Shown here piece after piece: positions 1 through 8,059 of a DNA stretch of 8,486 nucleotides (within the stretch, counting starts at the first letter, position 1; the number at the start of each line of letters is the position of its first letter). The notes under the pieces are model-generated. The model searched no databases. It was not told the origin of the DNA and was given only the letters and a program-made list of their open reading frames with translations. The stretch is from Alphaproteobacteria bacterium. Lineage in GTDB: Bacteria; Pseudomonadota; Alphaproteobacteria; UBA6615. The translations under genes were made by a program, and so were the position numbers. The stretch lies in NCBI GenBank assembly GCA_017643325.1, contig JAEPNS010000085.1:2161-10646 (forward strand), read 5' to 3'.

Positions 1-344
1 TCGAGGGGGTCCTCGTCCTCGCCTTCCTCCTCGTCGGCAAAGCGGGCCGAGAAACGTTGGGAGATTTTCGCCTCGACCGTTTCCGAGACGGGCTCCAGCG
101 AGACAACACAGGCCTGGTTCACGCGCGCCGAGAGGCTCCCGTAGACCGCAATGTCGCCGGACGTCTCGCGCACGGCATGCAGGTCGGCCTCCAGCGCGTC
201 GACCGACAGGATGCCCAGCCGCGCCGCGATGGCGGCGCGTTCGTCCTCGCTCGTCTCGATGCGCATGTCGAGGATGTCCGCCGGCGCCAGCCCGGAAACA
301 TCGAAGCGGCGATCGAGCTCGTGCGCCTGTCCCGCCGCCGTCAT
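1..344 (-). CDS. DUF177 / YceD family protein (3' end beyond window)
   Basis: This is the N-terminal 114 residues of a DUF177 (YceD-like) protein; the gene continues off the left edge, so the C-terminal part is missing. The family is usually about 170-190 residues and has been linked to 23S rRNA accumulation in bacteria and plastids; in many proteobacteria it lies just before rpmF or plsX. Seen here: the family core at residues 71-86 (LSARVNQACVVSLEPV), with the conserved Gln-x-Cys and Leu-Glu-Pro, then a phenylalanine-rich strand (QRFSARF, 97-102) and an acidic run (EEEGEDED) that is normal for the family. The start at 344 gives an ATGA overlap with the stop of the chaperone gene upstream, which implies translational coupling. 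The family call is firm. The molecular role is inferred from the family only. Confidence 0.88.
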   Translation of the reverse strand, partial: MTAAGQAHELDRRFDVSGLAPADILDMRIETSEDERAAIAARLGILSVDALEADLHAVRETSGDIAVYGSLSARVNQACVVSLEPVSETVEAKISQRFSARFADEEEGEDEDPL

Positions 345-907
345 GCCGCGCTCTCGGGCTGCCGCGCGGCCGCGAAGCGATCCGGTTCGGGAAACCGCGG
401 ACGCGCGTCGAAGATCAGTTCGGCGGGACAACCGTCGATCTCGCGCCGTGCCGCGCGGATATACGCGATCATGCCCGCAACCTCGTCGTCATCCGGCTCC
501 GCGCTGGCATACATGTTCCGGCGCAGCGCGGCGGCGAGCTCGCGGTCGCCCGCGGCCAGCCCCGCGTCGTAGACGGAAATCCGGCCGTGGAGATTGCGTG
601 CGAGTTTCTTGATCCGCTTGCCGATGCCCATGTCGCCGATCCCGACCTCGCGCAGCGCGATGTCGAAATCGTCGAAAATGACATTGTGGAGCACCTGCGC
701 GAGCCGCGCGCCTTCCTCGCCTTCCCGCTTGAGCCGGGTCAGGAGCAGCCAGGCGTGCAGGCAGACCATCTCGTAGCGCCCGAGCATGGTGTCGGGCACG
801 CCGAGCGCGGCGTAGAAATGCGGCTCGCGGGATTGCTCGATGATGCACGCATGCAGGCGCCGCGCGCGTTCCCGGTTCTCCCGGCGGGCCCGGATTCGAG
901 TCAGCAT
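341..907 (-). CDS. Ubiquinol-cytochrome c chaperone family protein (CBP3-like)
   Basis: This 188-residue protein belongs to the ubiquinol-cytochrome c chaperone family, the bacterial relatives of mitochondrial CBP3/UQCC1, which assist assembly of cytochrome b into the bc1 complex. The two family hallmarks are both present: ALGVPDTMLGRYEMVCLHAW (34-53), matching the conserved 'GVPDT..GRf..v.LH' block, and FDDFDIALREVGIGDMGIGK (78-97), matching the 'D.D..LRE.GvGD..vGK' block, followed by a conserved helix with HGR..VYD. There is no signal peptide or membrane segment, so the protein is probably cytoplasmic and acts at the inner membrane. The start at 907 is chosen because the family similarity begins close after it; an upstream in-frame ATG at 997 would add an unrelated low-complexity leader running into the divergent promoter region. 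It is the first gene of a two-gene minus-strand unit with the DUF177 gene and is divergent from bamE. Confidence 0.92.
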   Translation of the reverse strand: MLTRIRARRENRERARRLHACIIEQSREPHFYAALGVPDTMLGRYEMVCLHAWLLLTRLKREGEEGARLAQVLHNVIFDDFDIALREVGIGDMGIGKRIKKLARNLHGRISVYDAGLAAGDRELAAALRRNMYASAEPDDDEVAGMIAYIRAARREIDGCPAELIFDARPRFPEPDRFAAARQPESAA

Positions 908-948
908 CGGTATTCCCCACGGCGGGCCGCGCGGGGCGCAGCGCTCGG

Positions 949-978
949 TTGACATGGCAAAACCGCGGGTGTCATCGT
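949..978 (+). promoter_or_regulatory. Candidate sigma-70 promoter for bamE
   Basis: In the 116-bp divergent spacer an exact TTGACA -35 box lies at 949-954. The best -10 at a usable distance is CATCGT (973-978, 18-bp spacer), which matches only three of six consensus positions; weak -10 boxes are common in GC-rich alphaproteobacteria. Transcription would begin near 985 and leave a leader of about 40 nt before the bamE ATG at 1024. I found no comparable promoter for the opposite (chaperone) direction. Confidence 0.4.
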
Positions 979-1023
979 CGCCGCGACGCCAACACACACC
1001 GGCCCCGGGCCACTGCCGCTGAT

Positions 1024-1458
1024 ATGAAATTCATCGTTCGCCACGGTTGCCTTCTCGTCCTTCTGTCGGCGCTCTCCGCCTGCTCACCTGTCATCACCAC
1101 GCACGGCCAGCAGCCGGACCCCGACGCACTCGCCGAGATCGAGCCCGGAACGTCCAGCCAGCGCGACGTCGAGACCGCGCTCGGCACACCTTCCACCCGG
1201 GGCGTCTTCCGCGAGAACGTCTGGTACTACATGTCCGAGCGCACGGAAAAAACGGCCTTCTTCGAGCCCGAACTCATCGAGCGGAAGATCGTCGCCGTCG
1301 TATTCGACGGACAGGGTGTTGTCGAGGATATTGTGACGTACACCGAGAACGACAAGCAGGATGTTGAACTCGTCAGCCGCGTGACGCCGACGGCGGGCAA
1401 CGAGCTGTCGATCATCCAGCAGCTCTTCGGCAACGTTGGCCGCTTCGCGAACCAGTAA
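1024..1458 (+). CDS. bamE: Outer membrane protein assembly factor BamE (SmpA/OmlA family lipoprotein)
   Basis: This 144-residue lipoprotein is the BamE subunit of the BAM complex, which folds beta-barrel proteins into the outer membrane. Residues 1-20 form a lipoprotein signal peptide: a charged start (MKFIVRH), a hydrophobic core and lipobox LSAC, with Cys20 as the predicted lipidated residue. The SmpA/BamE fold follows at about 37-105: the conserved 'I.PG.s.rdV...LGtPs' block (IEPGTSSQRDVETALGTPS, 39-57), then a tryptophan-tyrosine strand (NVWYYMSERTEK, 65-76) and the 'AVVFDGQGVVEDI' strand pair. The tail TPTAGNELSIIQQLFG is typical of alphaproteobacterial BamE proteins. The ATG at 1024 is preferred over an in-frame TTG at 949 because it places the signal peptide at the very N-terminus. 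It has no obvious Shine-Dalgarno sequence. The gene is single, divergent from the chaperone gene and convergent with hppA. Confidence 0.93.
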   Translation: MKFIVRHGCLLVLLSALSACSPVITTHGQQPDPDALAEIEPGTSSQRDVETALGTPSTRGVFRENVWYYMSERTEKTAFFEPELIERKIVAVVFDGQGVVEDIVTYTENDKQDVELVSRVTPTAGNELSIIQQLFGNVGRFANQ

Positions 1459-1463
1459 GCCGT

Positions 1464-1497
1464 AAAGAAAAACCCCGGGGCCGTGGGGGCCCCGGGG
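1464..1497 (-). terminator. Rho-independent terminator of hppA
   Basis: A perfect 10-bp GC stem (CCCCGGGGCC with GGCCCCGGGG) and a 5-nt loop occupy 1473-1497, between the convergent stops of bamE (1458) and hppA (1521). On the minus strand the stem is followed directly by TTTTTCTTT (plus-strand A-tract 1464-1472), so it is a canonical intrinsic terminator for hppA. In the bamE direction the same hairpin lacks a U-tract, so any termination of bamE there would be weak. Confidence 0.9.
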
Positions 1498-1520
1498 CAT
1501 CCAATACACGTGTGCGTTGG

Positions 1521-3641
<2,121 letters not shown>

Positions 3642-3662
3642 TGTTATTGTCCTTTGGTTTCG

Positions 3663-3693
3663 ATGTTACCTGCGCGGCCCGGCATCAGGCCAA
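3663..3693 (-). promoter_or_regulatory. Candidate promoter for hppA (weak)
   Basis: On the minus strand a TAACAT box (plus 3663-3668, four of six matches to TATAAT) lies about 20 nt before the hppA start, with a TTGGCC box (plus 3688-3693) 19 bp upstream of it. The spacer is longer than ideal and the -35 is partial. The presence of a terminator-like hairpin just upstream argues that hppA needs its own promoter, but this particular pair is tentative. Confidence 0.28.
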
Positions 3694-3750
3694 ACCGCTG
3701 CAGGACCGGCACGAATCGGCCAGCCCCCTCAAAAGCGGCGGGAACATGCC

Positions 3751-3778
3751 AAAAAGGCCGGATGATGGCAACCGGTCC
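3751..3778 (-). terminator. Probable rho-independent terminator after the MFS gene
   Basis: On the minus strand, about 40 nt after the MFS stop codon, GGACCGG pairs with CCGGCC (six base pairs with one bulged A, 10-nt loop; plus 3756-3778) and is followed at once by TTTTT (plus 3751-3755). The stem is short but GC-only and the U-run is correctly placed. It would separate the transporter transcript from hppA. Confidence 0.5.
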
Positions 3779-3818
3779 GAAAGTGCGACGCGGTCCGCTG
3801 CCGCGCGGCGCGCCCCGG

Positions 3819-5012
3819 TCAGGCGGGAACCGCGCGCCGGCGCATCTGCAGCCAGAAAACCGCGAGGACCACGGCGATCAGCAGCGGCACCGACGCCAGG
3901 TTCACCGCGATGAAGCCGTAGGCGTTGTAGACGACGCCGGCCAGCAGCGAGCAGGTCGCGACCGTGCCGAACACGAAGAAGTCGTTGATGCCCTGCACCT
4001 TGGCCTTCTCGGCCGGCGTGTAGGTGCTCAGCAGCAGCGTCGTGCCGGCGGTGAACATGAAGTTCCAGCCGAGGCCGACCAGCGCCATGCCGACGCGCAG
4101 GTGCCACAGCGAATCGCCGCTGAAGTTCACCATCAGGCAGACGACCGAGATCACGGCCCCGGCGAGGATGATGTTCACGTCGCCGAACCTCTTGATCAGC
4201 CAGCCGGTGAACAGGCCCGGCGCGAACATGCCCACCACGTGCCACATGATCACGTTGTTGATGTCGAGCTGGCCGAACGGGTGGGTCGGGTGGAGATGCA
4301 TGAAGATCGGCGTCGACAGCATCACGAAGTTCATCACGCCGTAGCCGATCATCGCGCTCATCAGGGCCACGATGAAGGCCGGCTGGCGCGCGATCTCGCT
4401 CATCGGGCGGACGGGGCCGGTGCGCTCCTGCTCGCTCGGCGGCGGGATGTCGGTGAACTTGAGCAGGACGATCATCAGCACCTGCATCGCCAGGATCACC
4501 AGGTACACGCCGCCATAGAGTATCGGGCTGATCAGGTCGTAGCCGATCGACGACAGCGTCGGCCCGACGAAGCCCGCGAACACGCCGCCCGCGATCACGA
4601 GACTGACCGCCTTCTTGCGGAAGTCGTCGCTCGCGGCGTCGACGGCCGCGAAGCGGAGCTGCTGGTTCGCGCCCGCGGACGCGCCGAACAGCGCCGACCC
4701 GGCGCAGAAAATGAGGAAGCTCTGCAGGTAGAGCGCGTAGATCATCAGCCCCGCGCCCGCGCAGCCGATGATGAGGAACACGATGAAGCCGTTGGCCCGT
4801 CCGATCTTGCCCATCAGCAGCGCCGCCGGGATGGTCGAGGTCGTCATCAGCAGGAACTGGATCGTGATCGGCACGGTCGCCCAGCCCGGGTTGGGGCCGA
4901 TCGACGCGCCGATGATCGACGAGACCGAGAAAATCAGGACCATCTGCGTCTGGCCCAGCGCCTGGCAGAAGGCAAGCAGGCCGACGTTGCGGCGTTCGAG
5001 TGTCATGTTCAT
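3819..5012 (-). CDS. MFS transporter of unknown substrate
   Basis: This is a 397-residue major facilitator superfamily permease. The hydrophobicity pattern fits 12 helices in two halves, separated by a hydrophilic central loop (about 186-210, PPPSEQERTGPVRPMSEIAR). A degenerate motif A, GKIGRANGF (68-76), follows helix 2, and a glycine-rich segment LVGLGWNFMFTAGTTLL (311-327) sits near helix 10. Features such as NVGLLAFCQAL at the N-terminus, QQLRFAAVDAASDDFRKKA (117-135) and the RQPAFIVAL...GYGVMNF segment (209-229) resemble a group of uncharacterised proteobacterial MFS proteins; no substrate can be read from them. The start could be the ATG at 5012 or the one at 5006 (MNM); neither has a clear Shine-Dalgarno sequence, and an inverted repeat ends 2 bp before the first. 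It lies 63 bp after the second FliL-like gene on the same strand, so it may be read through from the rib-thiL unit or have its own promoter. Confidence 0.87.
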   Translation of the reverse strand: MNMTLERRNVGLLAFCQALGQTQMVLIFSVSSIIGASIGPNPGWATVPITIQFLLMTTSTIPAALLMGKIGRANGFIVFLIIGCAGAGLMIYALYLQSFLIFCAGSALFGASAGANQQLRFAAVDAASDDFRKKAVSLVIAGGVFAGFVGPTLSSIGYDLISPILYGGVYLVILAMQVLMIVLLKFTDIPPPSEQERTGPVRPMSEIARQPAFIVALMSAMIGYGVMNFVMLSTPIFMHLHPTHPFGQLDINNVIMWHVVGMFAPGLFTGWLIKRFGDVNIILAGAVISVVCLMVNFSGDSLWHLRVGMALVGLGWNFMFTAGTTLLLSTYTPAEKAKVQGINDFFVFGTVATCSLLAGVVYNAYGFIAVNLASVPLLIAVVLAVFWLQMRRRAVPA

Positions 5013-5014
5013 GC

Positions 5015-5029
5015 GGCGGACATTCCGCC
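5015..5029. repeat. Inverted repeat next to the MFS start codon
   Basis: GGCGGA-CAT-TCCGCC is a perfect 6-bp inverted repeat with a 3-nt centre, ending 2 bp upstream of the MFS ATG at 5012. Placed over the ribosome-binding region it could be an operator half-site pair or an mRNA hairpin, but 6-bp GC arms also arise by chance in such GC-rich DNA. Confidence 0.3.
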
Positions 5030-5064
5030 ACCGTCGCGTGAATTACAAGGCCGCAGTGTGAATA

Positions 5065-5080
5065 GCTGACCTGCGTCAGC
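5065..5080. repeat. Short hairpin overlapping the stop of the second FliL-like gene
   Basis: GCTGAC-CTGC-GTCAGC is a perfect 6-bp inverted repeat with a 4-nt loop; it contains the TGA stop codon (5076-5078). On the minus strand it is followed by TATTCACA rather than a U-run, so it is not a proper intrinsic terminator. It may cause partial attenuation or protect the 3' end, or be incidental. Confidence 0.35.
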
Positions 5081-5507
5081 CGTCCTTGCGCAGCACGTTC
5101 TCGACGAACACGTCCAGGACCACCTCCTCGCCCAGCGTGCGCTGCGCCACGGCGCGCAGGTGCGCCTTGACGGCATCGAGCGGGATGCGCGCGCTCTTGC
5201 GCCGCGCGACGAGGTTGTGGAGCGCGATGAACATGGCGTCGCGCAGCTTCGAGCGTTTCGCCAGGACCAGGTCGCGCTGGCCGGCTTCCGCGATCTCGAG
5301 GGTCGGCGCGACGGTGTAGAGGCCGACCACGCTGTCGGCGTCGAACAGCGTGACGGTGATCGCGTCGAGCCTGACGTAGAAATGCTCCGGAACGCCTTCG
5401 GGCGCGGCCTCCTCCGACTCGGCCGCGAAGCCGCCCGCCGGCGCGAGTGCGACCAGCGCCAGAACAAGCGCCGCCGCGACGGCCAGGCGATGATGACGCA
5501 TGCCCAT
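5076..5507 (-). CDS. FliL-like periplasmic protein (secreted form)
   Basis: This 143-residue protein starts with a signal peptide (MGMRHHRLAV then a long Ala/Leu/Val core) and a probable cleavage site near GFA-AE (26-30), so it is probably exported to the periplasm. The mature part resembles the FliL C-terminal domain: a beta strand opening (HFYVRLDAITVTLFDADS, 42-59), a long helix (LVLAKRSKLRDAMFIALHNL, 80-99), then L..VKAHLRAVAQRTLGEEVVLDVFVENVL (110-139), which matches the 'L...l...in..l....v..v.f..f..q' end of FliL. Unlike true FliL, no uncleaved membrane anchor with a cytoplasmic tail is evident. It follows the other FliL-like gene after 9 bp and ends the tight rib-nusB-thiL unit. The ATG at 5501 is an equally possible start. 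Flagellar function is not shown; nothing else flagellar is nearby. Confidence 0.68.
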   Translation of the reverse strand: MGMRHHRLAVAAALVLALVALAPAGGFAAESEEAAPEGVPEHFYVRLDAITVTLFDADSVVGLYTVAPTLEIAEAGQRDLVLAKRSKLRDAMFIALHNLVARRKSARIPLDAVKAHLRAVAQRTLGEEVVLDVFVENVLRKDG

Positions 5508-5516
5508 CCGCGCGCC

Positions 5517-6089
5517 CTAGCCCGCCACCACGCGGATGTCGCGCACGAGCACGTCGTGCACGACCCCGATGCCGAGAATGCGGTTGTTCTCGGCGCGGAC
5601 GCGGTTCTTCAGGTAGACCGTCTCGATCGTCCCGTCCGCGGTGCCGGGGAACGGCCGCGACGTCAGGGCGCGGACATAGGCCTCGCGCAGGCGCGGCATC
5701 ACGGCCCGCACATGCTCGTCGGCGTGCTCGGCGCGGTCGACCTCGAGCGCAAGCGTCACGACGATCTTGTGGTGCGCGCCTTCCGCCGTCGAGAACGGCA
5801 CGAACAGCGGGTCGAGGTTGATATAGATGAGTTCGCCGGGCGCGACCGGTTGCGGCTCGGGCTCCGGCGCCCCGGCCTCGGCGAGCGCCGGGTCGGGTGC
5901 GGCGAGCACGAACTTGTAGCCCGCGGCCCCGCCGCCGGCGACGAGCAGGACGAGCAGGATGAGGAGGAGCCGCTTCTTGCCCTTCTTTTTCGGCTTTTCC
6001 GCGCTCGAATCCTTGCCCGCACGCATGGCGCGGATATCCGCTTCATTCTGGGCGCGGGACTTCTGCCCGGAAGTGTCTGAACCCGCCAT
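5517..6089 (-). CDS. FliL-like single-pass membrane protein
   Basis: This 190-residue protein has a FliL-type layout: a cytoplasmic tail ending in the basic run KPKKKGKKR (32-40), one membrane helix (about 40-63, LLLILLVLLVAGGGAAGYKF), a Pro/Glu-rich linker (64-84) and a periplasmic domain. The domain begins IYINLDPLFVPF (88-99) and contains KIVVTLALEVD (108-118), a long helix with MPRLREAYVRALTS (131-144) and a terminal strand GVVHDVLVRDIRVV (175-188). In FliL proteins this domain forms rings around stator units; whether that holds here is unknown. With the ATG at 6089 the gene overlaps thiL by 47 bp; the alternative ATG at 6026 would leave a 16-bp gap and remove 21 hydrophilic residues. I chose 6089 because a GGA lies 8 nt before it, but both are credible. 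The product is probably paired with the secreted FliL-like protein encoded immediately downstream. Confidence 0.72.
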   Translation of the reverse strand: MAGSDTSGQKSRAQNEADIRAMRAGKDSSAEKPKKKGKKRLLLILLVLLVAGGGAAGYKFVLAAPDPALAEAGAPEPEPQPVAPGELIYINLDPLFVPFSTAEGAHHKIVVTLALEVDRAEHADEHVRAVMPRLREAYVRALTSRPFPGTADGTIETVYLKNRVRAENNRILGIGVVHDVLVRDIRVVAG

Positions 6090-7062
6090 CGCCAGCATCC
6101 AGTCGGTTGCCCGCCTCGTCCAGCACGACGACCGGGCGGTCCTGAGTGTCGCGCGCGACCGTCCGGCCGATGCGCGTGATCGCGACCCCGGTGTCGCGCG
6201 CCGCGTCCGCGATCGCGGACCGCGCCGATTGCGGGGCGGTGAGGACGATCTCGTAGTCGTCGCCACCGGCCAGCAGACTAAGGCGCAATGGTTGATCGTC
6301 CGTTACCGCAGCCCGCGCGGAATCGGACAGCGGCACGTCGTCCAGCCGGATCTCGGCGCCGACGCCGGACGCGGTGCAGACATGCCCGAGATCGGCGAGC
6401 AGCCCGTCCGAGACGTCGGCCGCCGCGCTCGCCAGTCCCACGAGGCGCGCCCCGGTGAACACCCGCGGCTCGGGCCGCAGGAACCGGCCGGCGAGTGCAT
6501 CGCGGTCCCCCGCGTCCGGAAGCGACATGCGCCCCTGGATCACCGCGAGCCCGAGCGCCGCATCGCCCACGCTCCCGGTGACATACACGTCGTCCCCCGC
6601 GACCGCGCCGGAGCGCTTTATCATTTTGTTTTCAGTAACATACCCAAAAATGCTGATGTTGATTGCGAGCGGCCCGGACGTCCCCGTCGTGTCCCCGCCG
6701 AGCAGGCCCGGACCATAGGCCTGCTGGTCCACCGCGAGCGCCCCGGCGAACGCCGCCAGCCATGCGTCGTCAATGCCCGACGGCAGCTGCAGCGCCAGCG
6801 TGTAGGCCACCGGCGCGGCCCCCTTTGCGGCGATGTCGGACAGGTTCACCCGCAGCGCCCGGCGCGCGATGTCGCCGGCGGCCATGTCGTCGGGAAAGTG
6901 GATGCCGGCCACGACCGTGTCGGCCGAAACGACCAGGTCCATCCCGTCGGGCACGCGGATCAATCCGGCATCGTCGCGAAGCCCAAGCGCGCCGGGCGTA
7001 TTACCGGCGAGCGGCGCGAAATGGCGCGCGATCAGCTCGAATTCGTCAATCGGCGCCGCCAT
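6043..7062 (-). CDS. thiL: Thiamine-monophosphate kinase
   Basis: ThiL phosphorylates thiamine monophosphate with ATP to thiamine diphosphate, the last step of cofactor synthesis. The 339-residue protein has the PurM/ThiL-type (AIR synthase-like) fold with its metal- and nucleotide-binding motifs in order: LRDDAG (28-33), VSADTVVAGIHF (45-56), RRALRVNLSDIAAKGAAP (67-84), GGDTT (122-126), RSGAVAGDDVYVTG (150-163), DVSDGLLADLGH (216-227) and GGDDYE (266-271). All acidic metal ligands are present, so it should be active. The start at 7062 overlaps the end of nusB by 17 bp, indicating coupling. An in-frame AT-rich stretch (plus 6617-6664) encodes residues 133-149 with codons unlike the rest of the gene, for instance TTT, GTT, ACT, AAA and ATA, while the protein sequence there still fits the family. 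Confidence 0.97.
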   Translation of the reverse strand: MAAPIDEFELIARHFAPLAGNTPGALGLRDDAGLIRVPDGMDLVVSADTVVAGIHFPDDMAAGDIARRALRVNLSDIAAKGAAPVAYTLALQLPSGIDDAWLAAFAGALAVDQQAYGPGLLGGDTTGTSGPLAINISIFGYVTENKMIKRSGAVAGDDVYVTGSVGDAALGLAVIQGRMSLPDAGDRDALAGRFLRPEPRVFTGARLVGLASAAADVSDGLLADLGHVCTASGVGAEIRLDDVPLSDSARAAVTDDQPLRLSLLAGGDDYEIVLTAPQSARSAIADAARDTGVAITRIGRTVARDTQDRPVVVLDEAGNRLDAGDGGFRHFRAEVPRPE

Positions 7063-7585
7063 GACCGGCCGGTTCCGTCTGCATCAGCTCGTCCTCGCGC
7101 ACCACCCGCCCGAACCGGTCGAGCACCGCGTTGACGAGGCCGGGCTCCCTGCCGTCGAAAAAGGCATCGGTCAGGTGCATGTATTCGCTGATCGAGGCCC
7201 GGGCGGGGATGTCGGAGCGGCTGCGCAGCTCGTACGCCCCGGCCATCAGGATCGACCGCAGGAGCGGCTCGAGCCGCTCGGCCCTCGTCTTGGCGTCCAG
7301 GCACCCGTCGAGGGCCGCCATCAGTTCCTCGCGCGACTTGGTCACGCCGGTCACGATATCCGCGAACAGGGCCTTGTCGGCCTCCAGGCGCAACCGTTCG
7401 CCATCGTCCTCGTCGATCTGCTCGGTCCGGTGCTGAAGGAACTCGAGGATGGTCGCGTCGGCCGTGCCGCCGCGGATCTCGATCTGGTAGAGCGCCTGCA
7501 CGGCGAGCAGCCGCGCCGCGCCGCGCGCGCTGGCCGCGGCGCCCTTGCGCGGCGATCCCGGGGCAGCCTGTCCACCGTCCCCCAT
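7046..7585 (-). CDS. nusB: Transcription antitermination factor NusB
   Basis: NusB binds boxA RNA with ribosomal protein S10 and is part of the antitermination complex on rRNA operons. The 179-residue protein has an Ala/Gly/Ser-rich N-terminal extension of about 20 residues, then the RNA-binding start of the fold SARGAARLLAVQALYQIEIR (19-38). The helical core follows, with RLEPLLRSILMAGAYELR (104-121), the conserved SISEYMHLTDAFFDGREPGLVN loop region (131-152) and the terminal VNAVLDRFGR (151-160). The ATG at 7585 shares its A with the TGA stop of ribH (TGATG), so translation is almost certainly coupled; there is no separate Shine-Dalgarno sequence. The ribH-nusB pair is one of the commonest bacterial gene neighbourhoods, which supports both calls. 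Confidence 0.96.
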   Translation of the reverse strand: MGDGGQAAPGSPRKGAAASARGAARLLAVQALYQIEIRGGTADATILEFLQHRTEQIDEDDGERLRLEADKALFADIVTGVTKSREELMAALDGCLDAKTRAERLEPLLRSILMAGAYELRSRSDIPARASISEYMHLTDAFFDGREPGLVNAVLDRFGRVVREDELMQTEPAGHGGAD

Positions 7586-8049
7586 CAGCGCGGGAACATG
7601 CGGAACTGGCGCTTGAAGTCGACCATCTGCAGGCAGGCATTGGCGGCATCCGCGCCCTTGTTGCCCCGGTCGACCGCCGCGCGCGCCATCGCCTGGTCCC
7701 GGTTCTCCGTCGTCAGCACGCCGAAGCCCATGGCCAGGCAGTGGCGGACGGCGAGGTCCTGCAGGCCGCGCGCGCATTCCCCGCACACATAGTCGTAATG
7801 GGTCGTCTCGCCGCGGATCACGCAGCCGAGCGCGATATAGCCGTCGAACCGGCGCCGGCCGCCGGAAAACTCCGGCGAGCGCATCGCGATCGCGATAGCG
7901 GCCGGGATCTCGAACGCCCCCGGCACCTCGTAGAGCTCGTGGGTCGCGCCGGCCTCCTCCAGCACCGCGAGCGCGCCCTCGAGAAGCTGCTCGGCCACCT
8001 CTTCGTAGTAGCGCGACACGGCGATCATCACATGCGGCTGGTCCGACAT
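7585..8049 (-). CDS. ribH: 6,7-dimethyl-8-ribityllumazine synthase
   Basis: RibH condenses 5-amino-6-ribitylamino-uracil with 3,4-dihydroxy-2-butanone 4-phosphate to form lumazine, the direct riboflavin precursor. The 154-residue length is standard. Motifs: the ribityl-binding N-terminus VSRYYEEVAEQLLEGA (11-26), the substrate loop VPGAFEIPAA (42-51), and the active-site block GCVIRGETTHYDYV (75-88) with catalytic His84. LTTENRDQAMARA (112-124) and GNKGADAA (129-136), which contact the phosphate and subunit interface, are also intact. The ATG at 8049 has a strong Shine-Dalgarno AGGAG 7 nt upstream that overlaps the TAG stop of ribBX (TAGGAG), so the start is secure and the two riboflavin genes are coupled, with a 10-bp gap. 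Confidence 0.97.
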   Translation of the reverse strand: MSDQPHVMIAVSRYYEEVAEQLLEGALAVLEEAGATHELYEVPGAFEIPAAIAIAMRSPEFSGGRRRFDGYIALGCVIRGETTHYDYVCGECARGLQDLAVRHCLAMGFGVLTTENRDQAMARAAVDRGNKGADAANACLQMVDFKRQFRMFPR

Positions 8050-8059
8050 CGCGGCGCTC

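Noticed and set aside
1473..1497. The GC hairpin as a fully bidirectional terminator
   Set aside because: Only the minus-strand side has a U-tract; on the plus strand the stem is followed by CATCCAATACAC, so intrinsic termination of bamE is not supported.
6030..6041. Perfect 12-bp palindrome GCGGATATCCGC as a possible operator
   Set aside because: It lies in coding sequence where it simply encodes Ala-Asp-Ile-Arg, and one such palindrome in 8.5 kb of GC-rich DNA is weak evidence.
5160..6080. A 306-codon plus-strand open frame opposite the two FliL-like genes
   Set aside because: Its composition (Arg, Ala, Asp, His) and lack of motifs indicate a shadow, while the minus-strand frames show a membrane helix, a signal peptide and FliL-like patterns.
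5959..7134. A 391-codon plus-strand open frame opposite thiL
   Set aside because: ThiL on the minus strand has all family motifs; the plus-strand product has none.
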